From assembly GCA_019614645.1 (NCBI GenBank), contig JABWDB010000001.1, forward strand, positions 23,243,501 through 23,307,500: a stretch of DNA of 64,000 nucleotides. The letters run 5' to 3'. The notes below the pieces were generated by a model. The model saw only the letters and a program-made list of their open reading frames with translations, was not told the DNA's origin and made no database searches. Each line of letters opens with the position of its first letter. Position 1 is the stretch's first letter. The DNA is from Stratiolaelaps scimitus. Lineage: Eukaryota > Arthropoda > Arachnida > Mesostigmata > Laelapidae. Shown here piece by piece: positions 26,809 to 39,123 of the stretch. The position numbers were made by a program, and so were the translations under genes.

Positions 26809-26856
26809 TAGCCTCCAATAGACCGCCTCATGGTAGAGGCAGTCTATTGGAGGCTA
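26809..26856 (-). repeat. short inverted repeat (hairpin 1)
   Basis: Two 21-base arms, 26809-26829 and 26836-26856, are complementary at 20 of 21 positions around a 6-base loop. The single mismatch is C opposite A on the plus strand, which becomes a G-U pair if the minus strand is transcribed. The arm is somewhat short for a standard microRNA precursor. A fold-back mobile element remnant or a small structured RNA are alternatives. Confidence 0.75.
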
Positions 26857-27381
26857 GGCTAGATATCTGCTTTGCTATCGGTGCCCTATCGTTTGTTTCT
26901 CATTGGGATCAAATGGTTCTTCAGATGTGAGTGCAGGGTGTGAAGAGCAAATGGCGTCGTAGGTAGACCAGACGGCAAATAGCCAGGCTAGCCTTGATAC
27001 ACATCAAACTCGGGCGCGTCAAGAAATATACTTGGTTTCTTTCGATTTGGACCTGGGCGGCGTCGGCCCGCTCTTTTCTCCTGTTTGGTCGTGTCTATCG
27101 TAGTTCGCCTCTCTCTCTCCTATGTACCCTCGTCCTAGTCCTCACTTAAGTGTGATCAAATATAAACGACGACCCAATGTGATCGTCCTTGCCTCCTTGT
27201 TTGGCCAATACTCCGCTCCACTTAAACCGTCTGCGACCTGTGCAACTGTCAAATCGGAGGCTATCTGCTCGTCAATCTACAACGAATGGATATGACATAT
27301 CTATTTTGTTGTTATAACGTTCCCCTAATGCTTCTATGGCTTTTCCACGAATTCGTCGTTCTGGTGACAAGCTGGCCACGT

Positions 27382-27438
27382 TTGAAATAGGCAGACAACC
27401 GCTTTCCTTTCAGGGAAACGGCTGCCTGCCTATTTCAA
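27382..27438 (-). repeat. short inverted repeat (hairpin 2)
   Basis: Two 26-base arms (27382-27407 and 27413-27438) surround a 5-base loop. The outer 13 pairs are perfect. The inner part has three A-C or C-A mismatches and one T-G wobble when read on the plus strand. On the minus strand the three mismatches become G-U pairs, leaving 25 of 26 positions paired. It lies about 0.5 kb from hairpin 1, and complementarity does not extend beyond the arms. A small-RNA precursor is possible but not shown. Confidence 0.75.
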
Positions 27439-28541
27439 TAATAACTGATTCATTTGCTTCTTTGCATTTGAAAATGAGCGAGTTCTTCGGCAACAGTCGT
27501 ATGCTTCTGTCCAGCACTTGATCACTAATGTTAGATTTATTGGTAGCAATAGAAAACCAGCTTCGACGATATCGCGCGTTGTTGTTGTTGTTGTTCTATA
27601 CCATCATACCACATCGCGTAAATATTCTAACACGCACCTCACGCCGACAACTACCGGCGTCGTATACGTCACACATTCATATACATTTATATTCAGATAT
27701 CAGAATTTAACGCAAATATCCATCGTATGCGTATCATCTACTGGGATTCATACATCACAGAACGATCCCAACGATATCCGCCCCACAAGCACACATTGAA
27801 CGAAGAGCAGCCGTGCTATGATGATCTATTATTTCCCAAGGATATACTCTCCATTTGCTAGGATATATTTCCTCATCCGCCGATGTTCTTACCTGAAAGA
27901 GAAATAAACAACACAAGTTAGGTCAAGCAACACATAACCATTGTCTTAAGTGCCGCCGTAGTTACTATTGCCTAGACATTATCGCTCTATGTGGAACATT
28001 TCGTCATTATCAGCTATTTTTTCTTTCATTGCACTCGCGTTAGTAGCAGTGACACGCTCATTAGAGGATCTGCTCGGGGACGATTAGTGTATCCCACCGT
28101 CTGGATGGTATAAATCAACATTTGACTTGTATTATGTGTACCAACTGGTATCTAACCAATACGTGTAATGATATACACGGATACCTGATGCATGCTCACA
28201 TGGTGAAATACATTGCAGTGGTGGTACACCGAGGCGACGTTGTGCGCTTTCTAACTGCACCACCGGATGTTCAACCCTGTGTGTAGTTACTCAAATACGG
28301 TTTAGGCCGTCCTGCGGAGGACGTTCAGAGACCCGACTTCGGCGACTGCGCGTGACTCGCAAGCGAAACTCAAATTCTCTCTATGTGCATATGTATGCTT
28401 GCGAATAATTTACTATTGATCGCCTGTATCGCCACCGCTACCGCCGTTTGGCTAATCATCAACATCATCATCATCGTCGTCACGAGTATGGCGAGCGATT
28501 TTGCCCGCCTGGCATCACGATGAAGTTCTGCCCATGCCACC
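27439..28541. other. no gene recognised
   Basis: A (GTT)n run lies at 27578-27596. A 6-base stem with a GCGG loop is at about 28308-28324. Otherwise this is moderately AT-rich sequence without a recognisable feature. Confidence 0.45.
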
Positions 28542-29115
28542 CTAACTAGCAACCGTGTTGGTTCCCCTTTCCTTGGTCGGGCTGGTATCACCCTTAATCT
28601 CTATATCCTGTGTCCATCTCCTCCACCTCCTGCTGTTCCCGCTTTTTGAGCGTCTGCCTTCTTCTTTCTTCCTCTTATTCTCGACCACCCCACCTGATTG
28701 AACTTGATTGCCACAGTCCCCCCGGTTCAATACACTATCCCCAACATTATCCCTGGCCAAAGAATACTCGATTGGATCCTGGAGCCACCCCATTTGCTCT
28801 CCCTCTGGGCTGACAGGCGAGAGGGCTCCTTCTTCATGTGCCAGCGTTAGTCTCTCTTTGATACGGCCTGGCGCTTCCATTTGGTCCTCTCTCGATGTCA
28901 TGTTATTTCGCTTCACACGACCGCCTTCACATAGGCGAACTCCCTCCTGCTGTGAAGAGGTGTTTGTCACTTCGTCGCCATCATCGTCTGATCTATGATC
29001 AGAAGTGGTCCAGAGGTGGTTCGACCTGCGGTGACCCGGCCAATCGTAGCCGTATTTAGCAATAGAACTGAACGCCCTGACTGACCGATCATTCCTTTGG
29101 CTCTTGTCGGGGAGC
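28542..29115 (-). other. unassigned open segment, possible exon
   Basis: The minus strand is open from just after a TAA at about 29118 down to a TAG at 28542, about 190 codons. The translation is hydrophilic and highly charged (many Arg, Lys, Glu, Asp, Ser). Near its N-terminus is an aromatic-containing stretch with AKYGYDWPGHRR, and near its C-terminus a KRKKEEGRRSKSG stretch. I do not recognise the family. A possible acceptor (ACCGCAG) ends at 29026 and a possible donor (CAG/GTGGGG) lies at 28693, but their strength is untested. The strand is purine-rich, which favours open frames, so chance is a real alternative. Frames on the other strand are shorter. Confidence 0.2.
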
Positions 29116-29302
29116 GTTTAGCCTTTGCCGTTTGGCATAAGCGTTTCGGCTAATTGATGGAAATGTGCACGGAAGAGGTGGGTAGATCGGCAAACCGGGA
29201 GATCATTCTCGTCGTTCTATTGCCATTGGCGGTCGATAGCGTTGCTAAACATGGTACCATCAGTGCTGTGGAAGTAACCTATATACTGGGTCTAGGAGGT
29301 TC

Positions 29303-29542
29303 ATGGTGGTGTGTATAGAAAACGGATTTGTGCTAAAAAAAGGCTTGAATTCAGTTGACGAATACATATTTTATACCACACTCGTAGAGTATATTCTGCG
29401 TCGCGCAGAAAATGGTGACGAAAAGCTTTTTGCTAAGATACTCGCAAAATACTGCCTGATTGCCAACGAGACTGACCCAGTCCGAGGCATATATAGAGGT
29501 GCCCGGTCCGACTATCATTACTATGGGTTTACTACTACCTGA
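29303..29542 (+). CDS. candidate small ORF, unknown product
   Basis: An ATG-initiated frame of 79 codons in AT-rich DNA, ending in TGA. The same frame is open a few codons further upstream. The residue mix looks natural: an amphipathic, Leu/Ala/Glu-rich middle (residues 19-50) and a Tyr-rich C-terminus. I recognise no family, and the start context is poor (T at -3). In sequence of this AT content a frame of this length is mildly unusual but not decisive. Confidence 0.15.
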   Translation: MVVCIENGFVLKKGLNSVDEYIFYTTLVEYILRRAENGDEKLFAKILAKYCLIANETDPVRGIYRGARSDYHYYGFTTT

Positions 29543-32500
29543 GCATGTACGGAACTGCTCATAACGTCAACTAAATTATGCGGGCTGTGCAGGTGGGCGC
29601 ATTGATTCATTAGCGTGACCGTAAATGATCATCAACTAAACAACATGCTTTTTCAGCTACAAAACCTGCCATATACTAAATCGGCAGTATTTGTGCTTAT
29701 CACGACGGCGATATTGGTGTGCGGGCACTGCACGGGCAGACAAGAATTAATATGATGTTTTCCAGATGGCGCCATATTTTCAAAGAAAAACAGCCCAGAA
29801 GCAGCGCTTGCATGAAGCCAATTGATAATGCGACATCCCATAATAATACAAAAAATAACTTAATAAATAGCTCTTTATATAAACAACGATGTCAAATGTA
29901 AGAACAGGATTTTTATCTGCTGCTGATAAATGATCTAGCTTTCGACATCACATTGAAATTCAAAGATATCTCGGTCCGTTCGAAGCTCGCATTCACACGT
30001 TTTTAAGTTCAATATATAACTTAGACAGAGCACAAATAAGACACATTATTACTATTACCGACAGGGGGTCGTTTCGACTCGCTGTTAACAGCTTGATGCA
30101 GATTTGACCGAAGACTTAATAGTGGACCCCCTTGTAGGCGTTACTTGGTGTACATTCTGTGCTAGTAGACCTGAGACACACATAAAACTAACAAACAAAT
30201 AAACCACGATGCCCCTGTAATAGGAGCAATAGAGGGAATAATTGTGAAACAATTTTCCCCTCTTCCGAACTTTGTCAGCTAGAAGATGTATATCATCTTT
30301 TAAGTCGTGTACAGGTGGATAGGTTTCGTACACGAGCGCTGGACTGGGCTAAGTGCACCATATAAACGGCGTACCTCCTCTGCATTGGCTTACGGGTTAC
30401 GTTCGGTCTCGCCTTCACTAAAGCCGAAGCCAACGGAAGGAGCTCAAGCTCGCACGCCCCAATGGGAAAGAGGCGAAGGAACGGAGAAAAGCTCTCCGTG
30501 TTCACCACACTACTACCGTCTGATTGATGGGCGACAGGCTGGTTGGCTGCTTCGACGTTCCCTGCAGGCCGCGTGCCAGTTATCCCGTTCCTATAGGCCT
30601 TACCCTCTACTGCCATGACTGCCCTTAACCCGCCCCAATTAAGTCAACCGCCTGCCGAACCGACGGCGGCTGCTTACTCTCTCTCTCTCTCCTTCCTACC
30701 CCGGCACCCCTTCGACCCCGACGCCCTCTCGTACATCTACCCCCCATCCCCTATGGTCTTCAGATCGGACCACAGCATCTAACCGATGTGTTGCCTTCAA
30801 CGTGCTACTTGTAATGCTGCGGTTTCTAGCTATCCGTAGAGAAGAACGCCAGCTTGTTGTTGCAGAAACGCAGCATTCATATAACCGACGCGGTAGCGGT
30901 AAACAACATTGGGAGAAATATCGGGTACTAGGATTTGGCTATAGACGATAGGCTCATATATATGTGAAACCCTCAAATGCATTTTTTGTTGGTCAGTTTT
31001 CGCTTACCGGGTGCAAGTATTTCGGGAATACTTGGGATCTTTGTACTGAAATCAGTCAAGATCGGGCGCTCTACCACACTCTTATTCAGTAACTGTGCCT
31101 ATTTTCAATGGCCCCGTAGTGTCAAAGGCTGGCTGCATATCCATGCCACAAGGTTTGTCACAACGTGGACAATTACGCCGTTGACGAAATTTCGCATATG
31201 CGTAACACCGATTAATGAGCATATCTTGACGAAACAGCGCAGTCGCACGAATATGGATCTAGAATAAATAATTGAACGATATACGCATAGGCTATGATCA
31301 GCCGATGGATCCGATCCTTTTAAGATTATATTTTACTATAGATTAATAAATACTAACCAATTCATGAAGATCATCCGTCTGAATGACTAAAGTCATCAAA
31401 TCAAAACATTGGATAGAAATATTCGAGACTTGCGTCTAGCACCATTCAATTGGATTCCTCAATCGTGCTAATTTTAATAGTCAATACAAACTATTCTAAA
31501 GCGCAGATATTGAAACGGATAATTGAGGGCAAGGGTCGTTCATTAGCCCACCCCAAATGAATTCTCTAATGATACAAATTACATTAGAGCGTTCGTGAGC
31601 GATTTCAATACTCCCATTCGATTCAGAGCAACAACATTCCAACTGACTGCTATTAAAATGAATTGCGGGCGAATATGACAACGTCGCCAATTGGGCCAGA
31701 CATGATGTCCGGGTACTGCTGTTTCAGACCGACAGTTTGACCCAGAAAAAAGCTGAATTGTAAACCCGCAACATGCTGCTGCTGCTCGGAGCACCAATCT
31801 AACAGACGTGTGGTGCGTCATCTAGCCACTATCAGCCCGTAAAAATCGATCCATGTTATTAGATACGCATACACTAAAGTGAAAAATTGAAAATATGCAA
31901 ACGACATCCATTCGACATAGCCACTTCGTATTTATCCGTTATATATTGAGCATTTTAAATCATTCACGAGTTCCTCATCAAAGTTTCCTGTTGAACTAAC
32001 TGCGCCACACACGGAAACCTATTTAAGTTGGCCTTAGTCTCAATACAAGTAAGCTGTACCTATGTGCAATTGTTCGCACTGCACTGCCCCATAGAGTAAA
32101 CCTCCTACGTGAGTTTAGGTTAGGATAGCTGTTACTCTATCGAACATCAGCAAATATAATACATCTGAACCTTTTTGTCATAGTGCATGATACACGAGTA
32201 AATGTTGAGCAGGTGAATGCTGCAGTGTCAACGATGCCGGCAGTGAGATCAGCCCTATTGAGAAACGTTGTCCAACAGGCGCCGTTCCCATAAACTTTTT
32301 CCCGTTGCGCCGGCGATTCAAATTCCTCTCCAGTTTCTTGCCACAGAAAATCGTATGAGACTGAATGGCAGTGTTTCCTTCTCATCTTACCCTTTCGGAG
32401 GGTATGGAGCACTTGCGTTTACACTTTGGTAAACTACCTCTCGACAATCTGGTGGTGGGTGTCGTCTAGTGATGATGACAAGCAAGGGATGATGGTGGTG

Positions 32501-33276
32501 GCTACTGCAGTGGTGTTAGTTCGCCACAGGCAGCTCTGCTGAGGAACGCCACCGGGTTTAATGCGGCAGAGAGAATAGCAGTTGTATGAGTAAAGGCAAT
32601 GATCGCGTGAGCACTGTTGACATTTATAGGCAGCGGTCCGTGGCCTCGTCATATTCTGAGTGGAGAGGCGGGACATTTCGCTTGGGCTGAGGCAAGCGTA
32701 AAGACAGGAAGTGGGGAGTGTCCGCCCTGTTGGGGGAGGTTGTAGGAGTTTGGTGCTCGCTACCGACATTTCATTCGATGGTCGTGGAAAGAACGCTCCA
32801 CTCGGAAGAAGCAAGAGCGGGACTCCAAATACTCGAACAAATATAAAAAATACATAGCACGATCACGTAGGAGACACTTTGGCGATACTGTCTGCTACAG
32901 TCTTCGATCAACATTCGAATTTGTGAAACGTGAGCAGGTAAGAATTTAAATGGTAGCTTTATTTAACTCCTATAACATCCGCAGGAATATCCCCCTATAA
33001 GGTCACAGCGGCAGCACAGCACCCTCATAATAACCTAGTACCTCCTTGAACAGCCAAGCTACGCAGGACAATACAGTATACAATGCAGACTATTACAGAA
33101 TATCATTGTAGATGACGCCCAACAGACAAATGTTGAAGTATCGTCCATTCGACTCAAGAGATGTTGTGTTTGCCAAATATTCGCCACAATTGGCTGGAAC
33201 AGAAGCACAGACATGCTCAGCTGAATAAATCGTGAGGAACACAGATACATCGCTTATTGTTTGGAAGACCCTGATT
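29543..33276. other. mostly AT-rich, no gene recognised
   Basis: 30300-30780 is a short GC-richer island with CT-rich sequence near 30677. A minus-strand frame at 30085-30333 (82 codons) has a charged first half and a hydrophobic stretch, but no family I know. The rest, 30800-33270, is AT-rich with stops in all frames. Confidence 0.4.
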
Positions 33277-33469
33277 AGGGTTTACGATAGTCGAGCCCGG
33301 TGGCCTGGTGGTGCATTCGTGTGCGCCTTTCAGTTGGAGGAGACGGGCGTAGGTTCACTGGTTCGATCCCCATCGCTGCACGTTTGCATTTAGGGGTCCG
33401 TCTTATGAAGCAATGCTAAAAGCAGTACCGTGGACGTTAAGTGTTGGCTATGGAAGAGAAAGGGTTTAC
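33277..33469 (+). repeat. 9-bp target-site duplication flanking the SINE
   Basis: AGGGTTTAC occurs at 33277-33285 and again at 33461-33469, exactly at the two ends of the SINE body. A perfect 9-base direct repeat at these positions is the expected footprint of LINE-driven integration. Confidence 0.8.
33286..33460 (+). mobile_element. tRNA-derived SINE, apparently full length
   Basis: A 175-base element. The head has an RNA polymerase III A box (TGGCCTGGTGG, 33301-33311) and a B box (GGTTCGATCCC, 33360-33370). Their spacing of about 59 bases is wider than in most tRNAs and closer to the long-variable-arm type. A body without tRNA likeness follows, then a 3' part ending in GTTAAGTGTTGGCTATGG and a short purine-rich tail (AAGAGAA). 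Perfect 9-base target-site duplications flank it. The same 3' part recurs in the truncated insertion at 57432-57481. The source tRNA and the partner LINE are not determined. No intact acceptor stem or anticodon arm was found, so this is not a functional tRNA gene. Confidence 0.8.
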
Positions 33470-33661
33470 TTTAGGCGCGCCGACTGTGGAATGTTTTCCT
33501 GTTCAGGAGAGCCGGAGACGAATTTCATTCGCACGGAATCCTCGCCACGCGGGAAATAAGCAACACGGTTGACAGCGAGCCCCTTGTGATCCGTCAGGTT
33601 CTTTCTCGTCTTAGTTCGTTCTCTTATTAAAGACAATGAACGTTATATATATATATATATA
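33470..33661. other. sequence after the SINE, ending in a (TA)n run
   Basis: About 170 bases of GC-balanced sequence end in TTATTAAAGACAATGAACG and a (TA)n run at 33646-33661. The layout resembles another retroelement 3' end with a tail, but I see no second copy in the window. Confidence 0.35.
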
Positions 33662-33941
33662 CCTATGATGCATACATGAGATGAATTGCTACATCCTTCA
33701 AGAAGACATTGTAAAGATTGAAACTTGGATCAGGTACTCGTTTTTGTTCCTGATGATGAAGTGGCTTCAAGTTCAACCTAGGTAACAACGCGCTTATATT
33801 TTAGCGACCTTATCAATGAAATAGGTCTACAAGAGATGTTACGAGGGCGACGAGTTGTCGCTTACATAAGGTTGCTCACGGTTCACATGGTAACCATGTA
33901 GCATGGCAGTAGTGTTAGGGATCAACGCAATCAGGACTACG

Positions 33942-33945
<4 letters not shown>

Positions 33946-33976
<31 letters not shown>
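33946..33976. repeat. (AT)n microsatellite
   Basis: A 31-base pure AT run. Confidence 0.9.
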
Positions 33977-33978
<2 letters not shown>

Positions 33979-35940
33979 CAACAGCGTGTCAGTGAATAAG
34001 ATGTGACTCATATATATTAGTCTTGTCGCACTGCACTATTGTGTTAGCTGTACGGTATATACCTATGTTATGCGAGAGGCTATATTTGTCTAATCGTAAT
34101 ACATATAGGCGTATATATTACATACAGACCACTTGTTTGATGCAGGCGTGGACAGCACCGCTGTGTGTAACAATGCTGCAAAAGACAAATACATGGACAG
34201 AATTGTGCATCGTCAGGCCCTACCGAGAACAGCTGTGTATGATCGCAACCAATGCAACCGAATGACCGGTCATTTACCTTGTGTAAATATTGCTTTGCCT
34301 GTTTGTACAACCTTTCCGATGTGTAATTGACCGTATGACTCTGCGACCGTGTTTGACATGCCTTTTATACATCTTGTGCCAACTTATCTTGTAGGTATTT
34401 ATCGCCGTCCCTATTCATACGTTCGCTACAGCAGTATATTTATATCAGCTATCAGCCGTACATCGGGGATTATGTAGGGTATGATTTGAAACCGTTGTAA
34501 CTCCACATTCTTATTGATTCTGCCGTCAATTTACTCGACAATTTCGCTATCCACATATATCTGTCGAATAGTACGCGTGGGTCAATATGCAACAGGCCCT
34601 AGGCTAAGCATATTTATTCAAAGCTCGTACGTGAAGGCTATGTACGCGAAGTTATCGCACCCTTAGATTTGACTCGGTTAGGAAGGCATATGACTCTTCC
34701 AATGTTACCTTACAATCGATATATGCTCATAGATCAGAGTTGATACATTGCCATACGGTTGGAATGACAGCAAACAGTTCGATGCGCATATTTGTTGCTC
34801 ATGTAACTTGCTGGTAAATGGTTTCTGAGTTGAAGTCGGGTCCGTCGTTTTTCTGTTACAACAACGCAGACACTATAAAGACAACGAGACAGAGTTGAAG
34901 CTCCGTTGACACCAGCACCACTGTGTACGTCATGCGAATGGCAGCAAGCACAGTGAGATGGAAGCGACTCTCTGCCTGATTATGGGGTTTCTTCTGGCCA
35001 TGACGTCTACCGAGGAGATCGTGCGTTCTCCAGGAAAACGAATGCTATTCATTCATTAGCACCTCAATTGAGATAATCAGGATTCATCTTACCCGAGTTT
35101 CTGCCTAAACAGTTCAGCCCTTAGTTTCCACCTTTTCATTTACGTTTACGAACGGTCTCTTCTCGCGTGGCTTACACCTTCCGGCGTGAAAAACTTATGC
35201 CCGCTCGCGATCTCCGTTGTACGGCCGTGTAAAGGGGTACACACTGTGCTTGAGGTGGAATCCAATGTATGCCTGCGTCTGTTTTGTATTCCTTTGGTTT
35301 CCCGATATCCTCGACGGTGGTGTTACGGCGAGCTGGATGTACCGATGCGTCGGATGGCGTGAAAGCATCAAGTTTATCGAAGGGTTCCTTTCGACAGTCC
35401 CCGTCATGGTCAGAAACCGTCGAGAAGCCATCTTGCGTCTATCATCATCAGCTCTGTCTCTGACTGACCTCGGAAGAAGCACCTCGGACTGACCACTGTC
35501 TTCGCTGGTTCGACTTCGCTGTATTGGCCGGCTCCCAGATATTCGGATTCGTACCATTCGTAGGATTTGAGAGAATACTCCGGAGAGGGTCGAGCGGAAT
35601 CAGGAAAGAGGATTTTCCCTCATCCGACAGATAACAACGCTGATAGACTAGACTCAATGAACGGATGCAATCCCGCTCCCAGGGGGTTACCCAAAGAAGA
35701 CTGGCAACGCCGGTTGGCAAGAGAAACGGGCGTTATATATCCAAATTGAAAATTCGAGAGCCGAGATTATTAGCATGGAGAAGCGGCAAAGGTTCGTGGG
35801 GCTATCGTATTCGATTCTATTTGTCGTCGTTATATGCCACAATGTGTTCGAGATAACGCACACCCCCTACTGGTCACTGTCGGAGACAACTAGAATGACT
35901 CCGCGTCTGACCTTCGTATAGACACATACCCATATTCCAG
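33977..35940. other. AT-rich then balanced region, no gene recognised
   Basis: 33977-35100 is AT-rich and featureless. From 35195 to 35720 minus-strand frames of 120 and 90 codons overlap plus-strand frames of similar length, none with a known motif. Confidence 0.4.
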
Positions 35941-35955
35941 CTCATACGAAGCAGG

Positions 35956-36005
35956 TGGCCAGTCAGTGGTCTCGTCTGGTGGAAGAGGGAGTGAGTATCG
36001 AGTCC
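35956..36005 (+). repeat. possible degraded Pol III A/B box pair
   Basis: TGGCCAGTCAGTGG at 35956-35969 resembles an A box, and GTATCGAGTCC at 35995-36005 resembles a B box with one or two changes. The spacing of about 39 bases is close to that of tRNAs. No paired tRNA arms are evident and no SINE 3' end follows, so this is a weak call. Confidence 0.25.
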
Positions 36006-39000
36006 CTTGTCGGGCGCGGCGGGCGGTAAGGAGGTTCTTCACCGTCGTCTTCCTCGAGCTTTAGGCTCGGATAGCTTACCGAATAATTAGCCTTTCGAAT
36101 TCTCAGAGGGATGGATGAAGCTGGGCTAAGTCAACTCGCTAAACCTAAGTTCGCTGCTTCCCTGGCACACAAACGCACGCCCATTCAGGTATATGTATTT
36201 CAGCTATCTCCTCCCTTTAGAGTTCGTCTATCTTTGTCTGCACACCACCGCTCCGTGAATCCCATGGGGGAGAGCACGCAGGCCAGGTTAGGAAAGGCCG
36301 AGGACCAGGCCAAAGGGTTTCGAATCTTCCGCCGTCTCTTTCACCAAGAAATCCACACACACACACGAACACATACGCATACACTTGAATACAGAGAGAC
36401 ACCAGACCTATGTGGATATTTCAGGAAGGCGTGAACACATGCGGACGGGGTATGGCGTCTGGCTTAGCTTCGTCTCAACCTCAGCGCTGACGAACGCCGC
36501 ATTAACGCCACTCGTCTGACCTAGCTGGCTGATGCCCGTTGGCCGGAGGGCCTTACGGCGGATGAGGAGGATTTGCATCCGTGCCTCCCTATGCCCATTC
36601 AATCCTTCAGCAAGAGCCTGAGCCCCTTTCTTTGAGGACATGTTGGAATCGCCGCACTACCCTTCCGCAAACTGGGAGCTGAATAGAAGCGGGCAGCCTA
36701 TGCGATGCCAGATGTCTCCCAGGGCTACCCCGACCCATCCCAGCCTTCCGATCTCCGCTGTTTAGCCGTTCATTTGTTGATTGCAATTAAACTATTGGCT
36801 TAAGTATAGCCTGGACATACACGATTTTGGTAGTAGCAAGAATTTCAATGTAGGTAAACGGCCACAGAATGAGTCTAACGTAGCGATGGACTGTGAACAG
36901 TAAGGGAACAACATACTTTGTAACACATGTATCAGGTAGACATACCAACTGAATATGGTTTGAGTATGTCATACCATGTCTTCAGTGTCACGATGTGAAA
37001 TTAATGAGAACGAATCCTTGTGATAGACTCTGGAGGTACTCATTTCAAGTTAAATGTGAGTGCGGTGATTTGTAAACGTCCTTCGTTTATGAAGCATGAC
37101 TACTTCGTCAAATGATTACAGAGTCAGTGTTATACTTAATTAAGCGCAGCGCGTTAAGAGAACCAGTCCGAAAGAGGGTTTTACTCCAAGGTTTGCTTTG
37201 AGTGCGCCCAGTTCAATTCATGGTGATAATTTAACAGGTGCATAACAGTAAGGTAGCACTGCGCTATCGCGTAATAACTCTATTGCCATGGGGTCGGCAG
37301 AGACATAGATTTTCAATCTTTTGTTGAAAATTTTCGTAAATTCCCGTTCTGAGTAATAGCTGCGACAACATTAGCATACTTATCACCTCAGAGAAATCGG
37401 CCGCCTTTTAATAAAATCATTCAATTGATTTCATTTTGTCATCACATATTCTTTCATCGTGTCGCTTGTAGTTAACAGTAAAGATTGCTCCGATAAAAAA
37501 GTGTACGCTATGCTCGTCTCTGTCCATCTTTACACCTCATCCTACCAAATGATTAGCACGGCGTGGCCCACCTGTTAGTGACCCATCCATATTCGTTCTG
37601 TCCAGATCCGGGAACGGAACCCGATATCATACGAATTGGAGCACTGTCGCTTTATCTTGCCTGTGTCTCTGACAATGTGTACATAAATCAATAGATAACA
37701 ACCTTTGGCTCCTATTTCTTGACACAGGCTCTGCGAGGGGAAACCCTGATACGATCCTGTGAGACGGCTATGGTGATACACAATAGTTGACATACAGAAT
37801 CAGCCCCCCGCTGACTAGATCTGCTCAAATTTGGAGGTCTTTCCCGATTGTAGGTCGTCGACGCTCTGCAACACTCAATAGTTATCTTATTCTTTTGTTT
37901 CCATACGATATCGTGCGTTGACAATAGAGAACATGACAGGATCGGACGTTATACGATGGGGCTCACGATATCGCTATGGTACGATGCAAAAAAAAACACA
38001 TCAATGCACTGAAAGTAGACGTCCCTATTATACGAGCCCTGCTGACTAAGGAAGCCTTAGCAACTCGGCATCAAATCAAACGTGATATAAGTGAAGCACC
38101 CTCATTGGTCTCACACCCCTTCCCATTGATCTATTGATGACCGCTGATCAGCTAAGAGGGAAAATTTTACCAATGAATTATTATGCTGAGATGGTTGAAC
38201 CATGTGACAAGAAGCTAAGACACGGGAAGAAAGACGAACTTTGGGAAACTCTGATCTCCGTTCGGTGTTCCCCTTGCGTTTCCTCGTCATCTTTGACGTC
38301 GCCGGGAAGTTGTGGAGGAACGATCTTCAAATGGCTACCGCGTATGCGAGAAGCACTAGGGATTGAGCTGTGGTCTTTTCCTTCGCTTTCGCTAAGAGGT
38401 GCCCATGAGACGAACGATGGCAGCTAGGGAAGCACCGACAAAGTGACAAAATCTATGTCAAGATTAAGACGGGAGACGACTTTGGGACAGAAGGGTGTGA
38501 TGGGCCGTACCGATCCCCCGTTCATATCTCACCACTGAATGGCAGGAGTTGTCCTTCACCTCGCCCTCCTCGTTTAGTTACTCGTATTTTTTTCTCGAAC
38601 TCCACAGCATAGGGCGGAACACGTGGAGCCTAGGCAGCGGACACTGTCTATCTGAACGTCTGAGTGAGCTTTCGACGAATGCCCCGTCTAGCGGGGTTCG
38701 TTTGTCGTGGGTGACTATAACACATCAGAATAACAGTGAGGAGGGATGACTTGTCCTGATTGACTTGGCCCCCATCTCACCCATCTCATCGGCGATTTTC
38801 CTCCGTCGACTTCGATCATTCTCCACCTCTTCGGGTGTGTCCTTACCGCGTGTCATACTTTGACTTACTTCTTGTTCATTGCCGCTGCCCACTTCACTCC
38901 TCGATCTCTGTAGCTCATCATTGTCAGCAGCAGAGGCAGCATCAGGAGTAAAGGCCAGCACAGCACACGAGTTTGCTCGCCCGCTTCCGGCTGTGCTTCC

Positions 39001-39100
39001 GCTACAGCAGATCATCTAACTCGACAGAGGGACACTCATCGGCATACACATATTGCAAGCATCAGACACAACCTCTCCTCGGCTCCACTAAACACTATCG
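36006..39100. other. mixed region, no gene confirmed
   Basis: 36780-38100 is AT-rich with nothing recognisable. At 38725-39015 the minus strand carries a 96-codon frame rich in charged residues, with donor-like GTAAGT (38868-38863) and GTGAGA (38780-38775) strings and a possible acceptor CAG ending at 38908. A short alternatively spliced exon is imaginable, but no family is recognised. Confidence 0.35.
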
Positions 39101-39123
39101 ACCGGCCTTCCTGCTGCTCAGTT

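Noticed and set aside
33286..33376. Possible functional tRNA gene
   Set aside because: A and B boxes are present, but the arms do not pair and the spacing is wrong. It is better explained as a SINE head.
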